Of a DNA stretch of 60,054 nucleotides, positions 45,464 through 54,979 are shown piece after piece. The DNA is taken from positions 1-60,054 of the forward strand of contig CALDGQ010000032.1 in assembly GCA_937941765.1 (NCBI GenBank). Reading direction: 5' to 3'. The stretch is from an uncultured Saprospiraceae bacterium (GTDB taxonomy: Bacteria > Bacteroidota > Bacteroidia > Chitinophagales > Saprospiraceae). Every line of letters starts with the position of its first letter. Position 1 is the first letter of the stretch. Position numbers and translations under genes: made by a program. Under the pieces are notes generated by a model that was given only the letters and a program-made list of their open reading frames with translations, did not search any database and had not been told where the DNA came from.

Positions 45464-47011
45464 ATGACGACCAGTGAGACTACTTCAAAAAAATTTTTAG
45501 GCCATCCTCAAGGACTCTTCTATTTATTCTTTGCAGAACTTTGGGAACGCTTTTCTTTCTACGGAATGCGAGCTTTGTTGGTGTTGTATATGACAAAGCA
45601 ATTGATGTTTACGGATGATATGTCGTTTGGAGTTTATGCAGCTTATATGTCGTTGGTTTATTTTACGCCGTTGATTGGAGGTGTTTTGGCAGACAATTAT
45701 TTGGGTTATCGAAAATCCATCATCATGGGAGGTGTCTTTATGGCTCTAGGTCACTTTTTTCTAACAATTGAAACACCATTTTTCTTTTTTGGATCTTTGG
45801 CGTTAATTATCATTGGCAATGGATTTTTCAAACCAAACATTTCAACTTTTGTTGGAAAACTATATGAAGAAAATGACATTCGTCGGGATTCGGGTTTTAC
45901 TATTTTTTATATGGGCATCAATATTGGTGCTGCTGTAGCTCCATTGTTATGTGCATGGTTGGCAGAGTTGTACGGATGGCACTATGGATTTGTTTTAGCA
46001 GGAATTGGGATGATCGCAGGTTTATTGTTTTTTCAAAGTGGTATTAGCAATGATGTTTTTGGTAATGAAGGTTTAGTTCCTGACGAAAATTTATATCAAC
46101 AAAAAATAGTTGGCTTAAATAAAGGGCAATTAATAACCATCCTTTCTGTTTTATCGATTCCCATTTTTGCACTGATTGTAAAATTTAATCAATATGAACA
46201 TTACTTGGTTTGGGTGACCACATTTGCCGTTTTAGGTGCTTTGATTTACATCTATCGGTCTGTGGATGCGGTGGCTCAAAAGCGATTATTTGTAGTCGCC
46301 TACTTCACTATTTTAATGACTTTATTCTGGGCAATCTTTGAACAAGCAGGAAGTTCGCTCACCTTATTCGCTGATCGAAATGTCAATCTAATCGGCATGA
46401 ACGCCGCTCAAACCAACAGTATCAACGCGGGTTTCATCATCCTTTTAGCGATTCCCTTTTCTTGGATGTGGTCCTTTTTATCTAAACGAAACTTGAATCC
46501 CAACTCCGCCATCAAATCTGGAATCGGACTGATTTTACTTGGATTGGGTTTTGTCATTTTCGGATGGTCCGCACAATATCTAGATGCAGCAGCGAGAACA
46601 CCGATGTTATTTTTAGTAGTCGGATATTTTGTACTGACAGTCGGAGAATTATTTATCTCACCAATCGGCTTATCCAAAATGACAGAATTATCTCCTCCAA
46701 AATATCTAGCTTTTTTAATGGGTGTCTTTTTCACCTCTTCTTTTTACGGACATTTCTTTGCTGGAAAGATTGCACGGATGACTAGTGTTGGTGGTGGCTC
46801 CAATGTATTTTCAGAAGGCATTTTCGGACAATTGACCGCTTGGGTGACCGGACTTTCTTTTGAGCGTTGCACGGAAGCCGGAGGAGCTATGTTGCAATTG
46901 TATTCTTATGTTTCTGTTTTTGTTGCTTTTGGATTTATTGCTATTCAGATTGGGTTGTTGTGTGTTTTGGTTTCGCCTGTTGTTCGGCGGTTGATGGGTG
47001 GGGTTGAGTGA
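45464..47011 (+). CDS. POT-family proton-dependent peptide transporter
   Basis: The 515-residue protein has the POT/PTR2 signature at its start, ELWERFSFYGMRALLVLYM (the ExxERF motif), and the second signature further on (GGVLADNYLGYRKSI, and ISTFVGKLYEENDIRRDSGFTIFYMGINIGAAVAPLLC). It has about fourteen hydrophobic segments as usual for bacterial POTs. It imports di- and tripeptides with protons across the inner membrane. Together with an Xaa-Pro aminopeptidase elsewhere in the window it fits peptide nutrition. An attC-like sequence begins 14 bases after its stop. Confidence 0.93.
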   Translation: MTTSETTSKKFLGHPQGLFYLFFAELWERFSFYGMRALLVLYMTKQLMFTDDMSFGVYAAYMSLVYFTPLIGGVLADNYLGYRKSIIMGGVFMALGHFFLTIETPFFFFGSLALIIIGNGFFKPNISTFVGKLYEENDIRRDSGFTIFYMGINIGAAVAPLLCAWLAELYGWHYGFVLAGIGMIAGLLFFQSGISNDVFGNEGLVPDENLYQQKIVGLNKGQLITILSVLSIPIFALIVKFNQYEHYLVWVTTFAVLGALIYIYRSVDAVAQKRLFVVAYFTILMTLFWAIFEQAGSSLTLFADRNVNLIGMNAAQTNSINAGFIILLAIPFSWMWSFLSKRNLNPNSAIKSGIGLILLGLGFVIFGWSAQYLDAAARTPMLFLVVGYFVLTVGELFISPIGLSKMTELSPPKYLAFLMGVFFTSSFYGHFFAGKIARMTSVGGGSNVFSEGIFGQLTAWVTGLSFERCTEAGGAMLQLYSYVSVFVAFGFIAIQIGLLCVLVSPVVRRLMGGVE

Positions 47012-47024
47012 GGGGACTGAGAGT

Positions 47025-47094
47025 GGCTAACGATAAATACATGCGGCGTGCTTGACGATTGCCAATAGCACGATCAGGCTATATATTGTTATGT
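47025..47094 (-). other. attC-like palindromic element downstream of a hypothetical gene
   Basis: Read on the minus strand this 70-base imperfect palindrome starts with ACATAAC and ends with GTTAGCC, near the integron core sites RYYYAAC and GTTRRRY; internal arms CGTGCT/AGCACG and ATAACAATATA/TATTTATCGTTA pair. It directly abuts the stop codon at 47095, as attC sites abut cassette genes. Each core site has a mismatch, so the call is tentative. Confidence 0.4.
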
Positions 47095-48201
47095 TTATTT
47101 TTTGGTTTTTTGTTGTTTATAGTCTTCAATTAATTTTTTTAGAATTTCGTCTGTATCTTTCGGAGGATTCTTAAAATTAAAGTCGCTTGGTATTGTACGG
47201 GATTCTTCAATTACGCCATTTTTTATTCGCAATAAAGTGAATTCAGTTTGTTTAAATATCTCGAAGTCTAATTCATTTTTAGATTCTTCTCCATAGGTAA
47301 TAAGGTAAATGCCACTTGCCCAATCGACTAAAATTTTATCATTTTTTTTCTCCATATCACGGAAAACATCTGATAAATTTATCACGATTTTTTCAGCTCC
47401 ATCAAATTCTAATCCAGTATGAAGATTTATAGATTTTAGATATAATTTATTCTTTTCAATTTCCCAAATACCGTTTGGTGCTCCGTTTATTTCAAAATTT
47501 TCCCAATTGTAAATCCATTTCATATGATCGTTATCAAAGTATTCGAGGATGATGCTATTCCCATTTTTTCCCGTTATGTACCCTTTCTTTTCATTAACAG
47601 TAATTGTTTCCTTATCGTACATTCTGAAGTAATAACTTATGTATGATTGATTCAAATAAAGCATCGAATAGCTGTTCATTAGCTCCAAATCCGAAGTATC
47701 TTTATCAGTTAGATTGTGTATTCTTTTAAAATCTTCAGTTGTTAATTTTACTGTTTTTTGAATTTTACCATTCTTAATATAGAAGTACCGAGAATATTCT
47801 GTTTCCCAATTTTTCTTTTTTTTCTGACAAACTATAATACCACTAAACCAATCTGCGAAAACCTCATTTTCTGTTGATAAAGATTTATCAGAAGATTTAA
47901 TTTTGAATTTTTGTGGCTTATGTTTCTCTTCTTCGATTGCAACCTCAATGATATAAAATTTTTCATTTTCAATTTTCCAAGTTGCAATATGTCCTCGATA
48001 ATTTGCAGTATGTAACATTTGAAATGGATACTTAATGTTTTTTTGTTGATAGTATGTTTCCAAGGGAGAAGGATGTCCCCAACCAATTTCAAGTGCTAAT
48101 TTTTCTTTATTATAACATAAAATGTCTGATTCTTGTTCCGTTGCAAAAGTTAGATTTAAACTTAGAAATATAAAAACGAGAAATGACAATATTTTTTCCA
48201 T
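47095..48201 (-). CDS. Secreted protein of unknown function, possible gene cassette
   Basis: The start at 48201 (MEKILSFLVFIFLSLNLTFATEQ) is chosen because it begins a signal peptide; an in-frame start 21 codons upstream would put non-signal residues first. The mature part (about 347 of 368 residues) has two similar halves, each with a W-E/K-I-E-N/K-x-K-x-Y strand and a conserved (A)DW(F/A)SGI motif (FADWFSGII; LVDWASGIY). No family is recognised. Lysine content and AT-richness are higher than in flanking genes. It sits between a GTTAGGC site and an attC-like palindrome, like an integron cassette. Confidence 0.65.
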   Translation of the reverse strand: MEKILSFLVFIFLSLNLTFATEQESDILCYNKEKLALEIGWGHPSPLETYYQQKNIKYPFQMLHTANYRGHIATWKIENEKFYIIEVAIEEEKHKPQKFKIKSSDKSLSTENEVFADWFSGIIVCQKKKKNWETEYSRYFYIKNGKIQKTVKLTTEDFKRIHNLTDKDTSDLELMNSYSMLYLNQSYISYYFRMYDKETITVNEKKGYITGKNGNSIILEYFDNDHMKWIYNWENFEINGAPNGIWEIEKNKLYLKSINLHTGLEFDGAEKIVINLSDVFRDMEKKNDKILVDWASGIYLITYGEESKNELDFEIFKQTEFTLLRIKNGVIEESRTIPSDFNFKNPPKDTDEILKKLIEDYKQQKTKK

Positions 48202-48688
48202 GTGTTTGTTTTCAATTAAGCCTAACATTTGTATACCCACACCAAAGGCCCAGATACACACCAATATCGAGAAATATCCACACCTTAATTACGTATACTT
48301 CTCAATCACCTAAATATAACAATTCCCACAAAAAGAAAACACATTGTTAACAAAAAGCAATGATATAGACTATGACCTTATCGCCAAAAGAGATTACAAG
48401 TTGGAGACAGACCAGACCAATGAAGTAGCCATGCCTACCTAATCTTGCATAATAATTTTCCTAGTAATATGTAGACTTTCACTTTTCAAAGAATAGTTTG
48501 CTTTGGCGTCTCGCCAAAGATTCCGTAAATAGATAGAACGCCTTGATGATTATTTATCAAGGCGTTTTTATTATCTTTAACATAGCGGAGAGATTGAAAA
48601 CCTTCCTATCGGTACATACCTGATAATATGTTTAATCATACTTAATTTTTTTTCTAAACATCAATAGCAAACAGCTCAATACTAAAAA
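48202..48688. other. Intergenic region with cassette-border site and hairpins
   Basis: This region separates the unknown secreted gene from the FG-GAP gene. GCCTAAC at 48216-48222 (GTTAGGC on the minus strand) matches the integron core GTTRRRY. Two hairpins follow: CTTTGGCG/CGCCAAAG (48501-48519) and the terminator-like hairpin at 48537. No gene is evident. Confidence 0.5.
48537..48570 (+). terminator. Terminator-like hairpin without an upstream gene
   Basis: AACGCCTTGAT (48537-48547) pairs with ATCAAGGCGTT (48556-48566), 11 bp, followed by TTTA. It is a near copy of the left part of the terminator at 43892, although no plus-strand gene precedes it here. Confidence 0.6.
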
Positions 48689-51454
48689 ATGATCTATTCA
48701 AATTTAAAAAATCAAATCACTTTACTAATAGTAATTTTCATGTCGGTCAATCTTTCTGGACAGAATTGGGACAGGTTTCCGATTATGCAAGGGTTATCTT
48801 TCACACGAGATTTAAAAGCGGTGGATTTTGACAATGATGGAGATGAAGATGTGCTTGCATTGACGGATGCGTATATTGTTTGGTTTGAAAATTTGGATGG
48901 GGAAGGCAAATTCGCTCATCAAAAATATATTGGCACTACTTTTTCCAACACCATATTTCCGGCTGATGTAGATAATGATGGAGACATCGATATTGTCAAC
49001 ATAGGTGGCTTTCTTGAAAACACTGGCAACGGTCAATTTACTGCAATCAATTTGGGCTATTCCAATATACACACTGTAATGGATGTGGCGGATTATACAG
49101 GTGATGGATTTGTAGACATCGTTGTCAGAGCTGGAACCAATCTGGAATTATACACGAACTTGCAAAACAATACATTTACTAACGATGCTCCTTATTTTGA
49201 AAATATCACTGGAACCTACAGTTTGGTGGACATTGATTTTGATGGGGACATCGATATGATTCAGGGTACCGATACTGAATTAACTATTCAATTAAATGAA
49301 GGTGGATCTTCTTTTACAACCATTCCCGTTCATGATTCTGGTGCTGCTCATCCAAAATATGGAGACTTTGATGCAGATGGAGATTTAGATCTTGTATTCA
49401 AATTAGTGAGCAATGGTCATGCATATACTTGTGAGAATTTGGGAAATAATCAATGGGACTCGCCGTCTTTATTATCCACTGAAATGTTTGGCAATCACTT
49501 TGAAATTGCGGATATGAATAATGACAATAATTTGGATATAGTTTTCGATTTAGGCAATGGAAAAATCGGTTGTTTCAAATATGACATGGGCACTTTTACG
49601 TTGCAAGAAATTACGCACCCCATTGCCAATCTTGGCTATTTCAAAACAATTACGCTGGACGTGGACGGAGACAATCAATTGGATGTGATTGGTTATCATA
49701 GTAGTCCAGTCTTAGGATATCCTCGTATCGGTTGGTATCAAAATTTAGATTCGAATTTTTCTGAAAACAAACCCGTTTCCATGAGTGTCATGGACGGCTT
49801 GCTGAGTATGACTACTGCTGATCTTGACAATGACGGGGACCAAGATTTTATTTTAGATAATAAAGGATTGCGTTGGTTAGAAAATGTCGGCAATGGCGTG
49901 TTTTGCCCGGGTGCCACTTTGACTCGCAAATCACTTAATCGCAAAGTATTCACTTTTGATTGGGATGAAGATGGCGACCAAGATATTTTTGGAGCTATTT
50001 CTAGCAGTGACCTTGGGATTTGGCAAAATGATGGAAACGCAAATTTTACCCCATTAGATTTGCATCCACTTCCTTCTGGCGCTGGTTATATCTCAGGGGA
50101 TTTTGGCGACATTGATAATGATGGAGATTTGGACTTGTTGGTTGCTGTTGATGGATCCCCTTACTTCAAAGTATTATGGTATGAAAATATTAATAACACT
50201 AGTCTTACAGAACATTTTGTGTCGAACTCCGGCTTTGAATTTGTTGAATTGTCGGATACAGATCAAGATGGAGATTTGGATATAGTAGGGCTCGATCGAG
50301 ATAGTGAATTAATCGCAGTTGCCAAAAACTTAAACAATGGTGATTTTTCGGCCCCAGAAATTGTGGTAGAAAATATCATTAATAAAGTCAACTCATTTTA
50401 TGTTGTTGATCTCAACGGAGATAATCAAGAAGATTTTTTAATGTCCAATTCTCCGTTTTCTGGTGCTAGTACTATAAAAATGTATTTGAATGCTGGGGAT
50501 AGTTGGCCAATAGATGATAACATTGCTTCTTTTAGTGGCGCGGGTGTTACCACGTTTACACACTGCAATGTTACCGATATCGATCTGGATGGGGATTTGG
50601 ACGTATTGTATGGTACCTCAAAAGAGAATAAATGTGGTGTTTATCGCAACAATGGAAATGGAGATTTCAATTTCCTAACAACCATCTTAACCGCTTCTGG
50701 TGCTACCGCTATTGCCAATATGCACGCTGCGGATATGGATGGAGACCAATTTCCAGATCCGATCAGTTACTATTATGTTGAAGGGTTTGGAGGACCTTTT
50801 GAAGATGATGAGATTGACGAAATCAACTGGCACAATAATATTTTTGATGGTACCACTCCACCTGATTTCTCGACAGCCGTTTCCGATATTATTTGTAATG
50901 ATAATTCCACTAATGATATCACAACTGATGACTTTATTCAATTTAACTTAACAATAAATACCCCAACACTTTCAGGCGACTACATTTTGGAAGCTGCTGG
51001 TGCTTCGGTAGCTACCATCTCACCGTCTGTTGGTACTTATGGCATTAATGAAACTTTCACGCTCTCTTCTGGAACAGCGGGAAATGGAGATATTGTGTTT
51101 TTGGTTACCGACAACAACGATCAGTATCTTTCAACTTCCTTTAATGTTGTTGATCCAGGTAATTGTTCAGTGCCTGTGAATCTATCACCTGTTCCTAATG
51201 CAAAACAATTTCAACTTTCCCCCAATCCTTTTACCAATCAAATACACATTGAAACATCAAGTATAAATGCACAAGATAAATTTCAAATTAAGCTAATATC
51301 TACAACAGGAGTTGAAATATTTTCAGAAATAATTCAAAATAATGGAGTCCAATTTATTTCAACTGGGGATTTCCCAACAGGCATTTATTATTACAAAATC
51401 ATCAATTTGAAAAATAATCAGCTAGCTAAATCAGATCGCTTGCTTAAGATGTAA
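48689..51454 (+). CDS. Large secreted FG-GAP/VCBS repeat protein with T9SS sorting domain
   Basis: The 921-residue protein has a signal peptide (to about residue 24, VNLSG) and at least ten FG-GAP/VCBS blades with DxDxDGDxD loops, for example VDFDNDGDEDVLA, ADVDNDGDIDIV, VDIDFDGDIDMI, GDFDADGDLDLV, ADLDNDGDQDFI, GDIDNDGDLDLLV, SDTDQDGDLDIVG and TDIDLDGDLDVLYG. A beta-sandwich follows (about 735-830), and the C-terminus (SPNPFTNQIHIETSS...GIYYYKI) is a T9SS type A sorting domain. It is a surface or released propeller protein, similar in plan to the protein at 40481 but longer. No catalytic domain is seen. Confidence 0.85.
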   Translation: MIYSNLKNQITLLIVIFMSVNLSGQNWDRFPIMQGLSFTRDLKAVDFDNDGDEDVLALTDAYIVWFENLDGEGKFAHQKYIGTTFSNTIFPADVDNDGDIDIVNIGGFLENTGNGQFTAINLGYSNIHTVMDVADYTGDGFVDIVVRAGTNLELYTNLQNNTFTNDAPYFENITGTYSLVDIDFDGDIDMIQGTDTELTIQLNEGGSSFTTIPVHDSGAAHPKYGDFDADGDLDLVFKLVSNGHAYTCENLGNNQWDSPSLLSTEMFGNHFEIADMNNDNNLDIVFDLGNGKIGCFKYDMGTFTLQEITHPIANLGYFKTITLDVDGDNQLDVIGYHSSPVLGYPRIGWYQNLDSNFSENKPVSMSVMDGLLSMTTADLDNDGDQDFILDNKGLRWLENVGNGVFCPGATLTRKSLNRKVFTFDWDEDGDQDIFGAISSSDLGIWQNDGNANFTPLDLHPLPSGAGYISGDFGDIDNDGDLDLLVAVDGSPYFKVLWYENINNTSLTEHFVSNSGFEFVELSDTDQDGDLDIVGLDRDSELIAVAKNLNNGDFSAPEIVVENIINKVNSFYVVDLNGDNQEDFLMSNSPFSGASTIKMYLNAGDSWPIDDNIASFSGAGVTTFTHCNVTDIDLDGDLDVLYGTSKENKCGVYRNNGNGDFNFLTTILTASGATAIANMHAADMDGDQFPDPISYYYVEGFGGPFEDDEIDEINWHNNIFDGTTPPDFSTAVSDIICNDNSTNDITTDDFIQFNLTINTPTLSGDYILEAAGASVATISPSVGTYGINETFTLSSGTAGNGDIVFLVTDNNDQYLSTSFNVVDPGNCSVPVNLSPVPNAKQFQLSPNPFTNQIHIETSSINAQDKFQIKLISTTGVEIFSEIIQNNGVQFISTGDFPTGIYYYKIINLKNNQLAKSDRLLKM

Positions 51455-51564
51455 GCTGATAAAACACGTAATTTACAGAAATATATTAACCGACAGATCT
51501 AACAGATTTCGCACGTGCTTTGGCAGAGATTAACACTGTTAGTTTGTTGGTTTTCTGCTTTCAA

Positions 51565-52773
51565 TCAAACCACACTAGTCTCCACCAAAGTCTCCGAATT
51601 CATTGTCTTCAAAATAGGACACTCATCTGCCACTTGCAACAACTTCGCTTTTTGCTCTGAGGATAAATCGCCTTTTAATTCTATAACCCGTTCTACTTTG
51701 TCTAGATAGTGATCAGGATTATCACAAGTTTGACAATCATCGAAATAGTTGCGGAGATAACTGACATGAACTTCCACTTCTTCCAATGGCCAATCCATTT
51801 TCTTTGCCAACATTTTGATGGTCATAGCAGTACATGCACTTAGACTTGCACCAAGTAATTCGTAAGGGGAAGGACCGAAGTCATTACCACCAACTTTTTC
51901 AGATTCGTCTGCGATGATACCATGACGACCCGCCATGATTTCGGTGGTATAATGTGCTCCTTCTAATCTGGCAACTACTTGTTTGTCTGTCTTTAATTTT
52001 TCTTTTTTTGGAAAATCGAGATATCGTTTTACCCAACTTGAGATGACATTGCCTGCATAGAATGCATCATTTTTGTTGGTCAACATGTGATCCGCATTGT
52101 TCAAGGTTATGAAACTTTTTGGGTGAGATGCGGCATGATAAATATTGGCTGCATTTTCAATTTGCACAATTCCATCTTGCGGAGAGTGCATTACCAAAAT
52201 TGCTTTGTTCAAATTGTCGAGTGCCTTTTTCATGTCTTTATTTTTAAGGTCTTCGACAAATTGTTTTTTGATCGTAAAATCTCTTCCTCCAACTGAAATA
52301 ACACCTTGACCAAAATTTTCGATATCATCCATTGCATTTTCCAACATATGACTGACGTGCTCAGGTTCCGCTGGTGTTCCGATGGTTGCGACTGCTTTTA
52401 CAGAATCTAACTGAGCTGCCGCAAAAATGGAAGCCGCTCCACCGAGTGAGTGCCCGACGATAATAGAAGGTGCTTCATAATGCTCTTCTAAATACTTAGC
52501 CGCAGACAACAAGTCTTTGACATTGGTACTGAAATTACTGTCTGCAAAATCTCCTTCACTTTGCCCCAATCCCGTAAAATCAAATCGCAAGACCGCAATG
52601 CCATGCATCGTCAAACTTCTTGAAATATGACGCGTCGCGTTCAAACTTTTGTTGCCGGTAAATACATGTGCAAATATCGCAAATGGATAGGGCGGTGTCA
52701 TTAATGGCAAGTCAATTCTTCCTGATAATTTAAGCCCACGGTCGTTTAAGAAAGTTACTTTTTCTAATGGCAT
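51565..52773 (-). CDS. Alpha/beta hydrolase-OsmC fusion protein
   Basis: The start at 52773 (MPLEKVTFLNDRG) is preferred over one 30 codons upstream that lacks homology-like sequence, giving 402 residues. Residues 1-255 are an alpha/beta hydrolase with GHSLGG (Ser109), Asp200 in HSPQDG and His229 in NNADHM as a likely triad. Residues 275-402 are an OsmC/Ohr-type domain with the two redox cysteines Cys314 (LSACTAMT) and Cys385 (DECPIL). OsmC proteins reduce organic hydroperoxides; the fused hydrolase may cleave esters linked to them. The fused form is known in bacteria and named bifunctional alpha/beta hydrolase/OsmC. It runs in the same direction as rlmN. Confidence 0.9.
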   Translation of the reverse strand: MPLEKVTFLNDRGLKLSGRIDLPLMTPPYPFAIFAHVFTGNKSLNATRHISRSLTMHGIAVLRFDFTGLGQSEGDFADSNFSTNVKDLLSAAKYLEEHYEAPSIIVGHSLGGAASIFAAAQLDSVKAVATIGTPAEPEHVSHMLENAMDDIENFGQGVISVGGRDFTIKKQFVEDLKNKDMKKALDNLNKAILVMHSPQDGIVQIENAANIYHAASHPKSFITLNNADHMLTNKNDAFYAGNVISSWVKRYLDFPKKEKLKTDKQVVARLEGAHYTTEIMAGRHGIIADESEKVGGNDFGPSPYELLGASLSACTAMTIKMLAKKMDWPLEEVEVHVSYLRNYFDDCQTCDNPDHYLDKVERVIELKGDLSSEQKAKLLQVADECPILKTMNSETLVETSVV

Positions 52774-52901
52774 ATTTTTGAATTGAAAATTGAAATGTAA
52801 AATTAAAGTTGGATCTTGTTTGCGGGGAATTTTAAATTGAAAATCATCACATGAGCGTTCCACGCGTATTGACGATCCTATTTTAAATTTACAATTCCTT
52901 C

Positions 52902-53954
52902 CTACTCCTTATTTGCCAACTGCCCACAAGCCGCATCAATATCCTTACCACGACTTCTTCGTACGGTGACTACAACTCCTTGATCGGTCAAATAATTTGC
53001 AAAGGCATCCATTTTGTCGATGGCTGTTTTTACAAATTCTGCATTTTCGATTGGGTTGTATTCAATGATGTTGACCCGGACTGGGAAGTGACCACAGAGT
53101 TTTGCCAACTTTTTTGCATCTTCGATATCATCATTTACACCTTGCAACAATATATACTCGAAACTAATTCTATTTTTGGTGACCCTGTAAAATTCTTTAA
53201 TGGCAGCCATCAACACCGATAAATTATTTGATTCATTGATCGGCATGATTTCATTTCGCTTCTCATCATCAGCTGCATGTAAGGAGAGTGCTAGGTTAAA
53301 TTTTACGTCATCTTCTGCCAATCTCAAAATAGCTTTTGCAATACCAGCAGTACTGACAGTGATTCTTCTCGGTGACATATGCAATCCTTCAGGTGAAGTA
53401 ATATGCTCGACACTTTTCATCATGCTTTTATATGCTAACAATGGTTCTCCCATTCCCATATAAACGATATTGGTCAATGGATGATCGAAAATTTCCTCTG
53501 CTTGACGATTTACTAACACTACTTGGTCATATATTTCGGCAGCTTCCAAATTTCTGACTCTTTTCATTTTTCCAGTCGCACAAAATTTGCAAGTCAAACT
53601 ACAACCTACTTGAGTGGAAACACATACGGTATATCGATTGTCTCTTGGAACTGGAATTAAAACAGATTCTATTAAATGTCCATCGTGTAATTTAAAACGA
53701 GTCTTGATCGTACCATCTACACTTTTTTGAACCTTGTCAATTTTAATCGCTCGTATCAAAAAAGTTTGATCCATTAAATCACGAAGACTTTTTGAAAGAT
53801 TACTCATTTCATCAAAGGAATGTGCACTTTTTTGCCACAACCATTCATAGATTTGATTTGCACGGAATTTTTTTTCGCCAATGCGGTCGACCCAATCGAT
53901 GATCTGTGCTTTGGTGAGCATCCGGATGTCCATTTTGATGAGCTCTCTTATCAT
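52902..53954 (-). CDS. rlmN: Dual-specificity RNA methyltransferase RlmN
   Basis: The 350-residue protein is a radical-SAM enzyme with the cluster motif CSLTCKFC (Cys118, Cys122, Cys125), preceded by VCVSTQVG, then MGMGEPLL, SPRRITVSTAGI, NLALSLHAADD and EYILLQGVND. The C-terminal catalytic cysteine is Cys343 in IDAACGQL. It methylates C2 of A2503 in 23S rRNA and A37 of some tRNAs. A -7-like box TATCTTTA on the minus strand (53966-53959) lies only a few bases before this start, so translation may begin at codon 8 or 12 (MDIRMLTKAQ). Length is normal. Confidence 0.95.
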   Translation of the reverse strand: MIRELIKMDIRMLTKAQIIDWVDRIGEKKFRANQIYEWLWQKSAHSFDEMSNLSKSLRDLMDQTFLIRAIKIDKVQKSVDGTIKTRFKLHDGHLIESVLIPVPRDNRYTVCVSTQVGCSLTCKFCATGKMKRVRNLEAAEIYDQVVLVNRQAEEIFDHPLTNIVYMGMGEPLLAYKSMMKSVEHITSPEGLHMSPRRITVSTAGIAKAILRLAEDDVKFNLALSLHAADDEKRNEIMPINESNNLSVLMAAIKEFYRVTKNRISFEYILLQGVNDDIEDAKKLAKLCGHFPVRVNIIEYNPIENAEFVKTAIDKMDAFANYLTDQGVVVTVRRSRGKDIDAACGQLANKE

Positions 53955-53987
53955 GCTGTAAAGATAATTAAGTTTTGGGATAGGATG

Positions 53988-54313
53988 TGATGTATGATTA
54001 ATGATGTATAATGTATGATATGACCGAAGCGGCGTGCTCTTACGTCAGACTGTCCGAAAACAAAATTGAACCGCAAATTATTATCGAACAAGCCTGCCTG
54101 ACTGCCGTCAAAGCAGATAGGGAACCGCAGAATGTAGAAGGTTGAGCACGCGAGTATACACGTATATTAACGAATTTCATGTTTAATTGTCCACGTACTC
54201 TACTTCGACATTCGATATTCTGCGGTTGGATATTCTGCGGTTCAGTTTCCGAAAACATATTCGCACAGTCTTACGTTCCAACGGTCATATCATACATCAT
54301 TAATCATACATCA
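53988..54313. repeat. Non-coding inverted-repeat (MITE-like) element
   Basis: The left end (53988-54026) and right end (54282-54313) are inverted copies sharing TGATGTATGATTAATGATG and TATGATATGACCG, the left having a 7-base insertion. A second, inner inverted repeat pairs GACTGTCCGAAAAC with GTTTCCGAAAAC/CACAGTC-type sequence, and ACCGCA/TGCGGT copies flank the centre. No ORF of note lies inside. It occupies the whole gap between rlmN and pth. Confidence 0.7.
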
Positions 54314-54347
54314 TAATAGAACTCTTTTCCCTAAATTAGCGTTCACA

Positions 54348-54965
54348 ATGAAGTGGCTAAATAAAATTTTTGGCAATATTTTTAAAAAAGAAGAACCAGA
54401 TCCAATGAAGTATTTGATCGTCGGTATCGGCAATATGGGTGATGAGTATGATGAAACCCGACATAATGTAGGATTCGAAATCTTAGATAAGTTAGCGAAA
54501 GAACAAGAGGTGTCTTTTAAAAGTGCTATGCTTGGAGACATCGCTCAATTCAAACATAAAGGAAGAACCTTTATCCTATTGAAACCATCAACCTATGTCA
54601 ACTTGAGTGGAAAAGCAGTGAGGCATTGGGCAACGAAAGAAAAAATTATAACAACCAACTTACTGATTGTTTTAGATGATCTTAATTTAGATTTTGGTGT
54701 GGTTCGTATCAAACCCAAAGGATCGGATGGTGGACACAATGGATTGAAAAGTATCGATCAAGCATTTGGTACCAACAAATATGCCCGTCTTCGTTTTGGA
54801 ATTGGCAAAAATTTTCCTCGCGGTCGACAAGTAGAACATGTCCTCGGAAAGTGGAATAACGACGAATACAGCGAACTCCCAGAATTGCTTCAGAAGTCCG
54901 CCGATATCGTAAAAAGTTTCGGAGCGATTGGCTTAACTCATACCATGAACCAATTTAATAAGTAA
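54348..54965 (+). CDS. pth: Peptidyl-tRNA hydrolase
   Basis: The 205-residue protein has the Pth core: IVGIGNMG, YDETRHNVGFEILD with catalytic His39, KPSTYVNLSG with Asn85, LIVLDDLNLDFG with Asp111, and GSDGGHNGLKSI, then RLRFGIGK. It frees tRNA from peptidyl-tRNA that has dropped off ribosomes. The first 19 residues (MKWLNKIFGNIFKKEEPDP) extend beyond the usual start; M20 would give a standard 186-residue enzyme. No promoter evidence decides between them. Confidence 0.95.
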   Translation: MKWLNKIFGNIFKKEEPDPMKYLIVGIGNMGDEYDETRHNVGFEILDKLAKEQEVSFKSAMLGDIAQFKHKGRTFILLKPSTYVNLSGKAVRHWATKEKIITTNLLIVLDDLNLDFGVVRIKPKGSDGGHNGLKSIDQAFGTNKYARLRFGIGKNFPRGRQVEHVLGKWNNDEYSELPELLQKSADIVKSFGAIGLTHTMNQFNK

Positions 54966-54979
54966 TAAATAAGTAAAAC

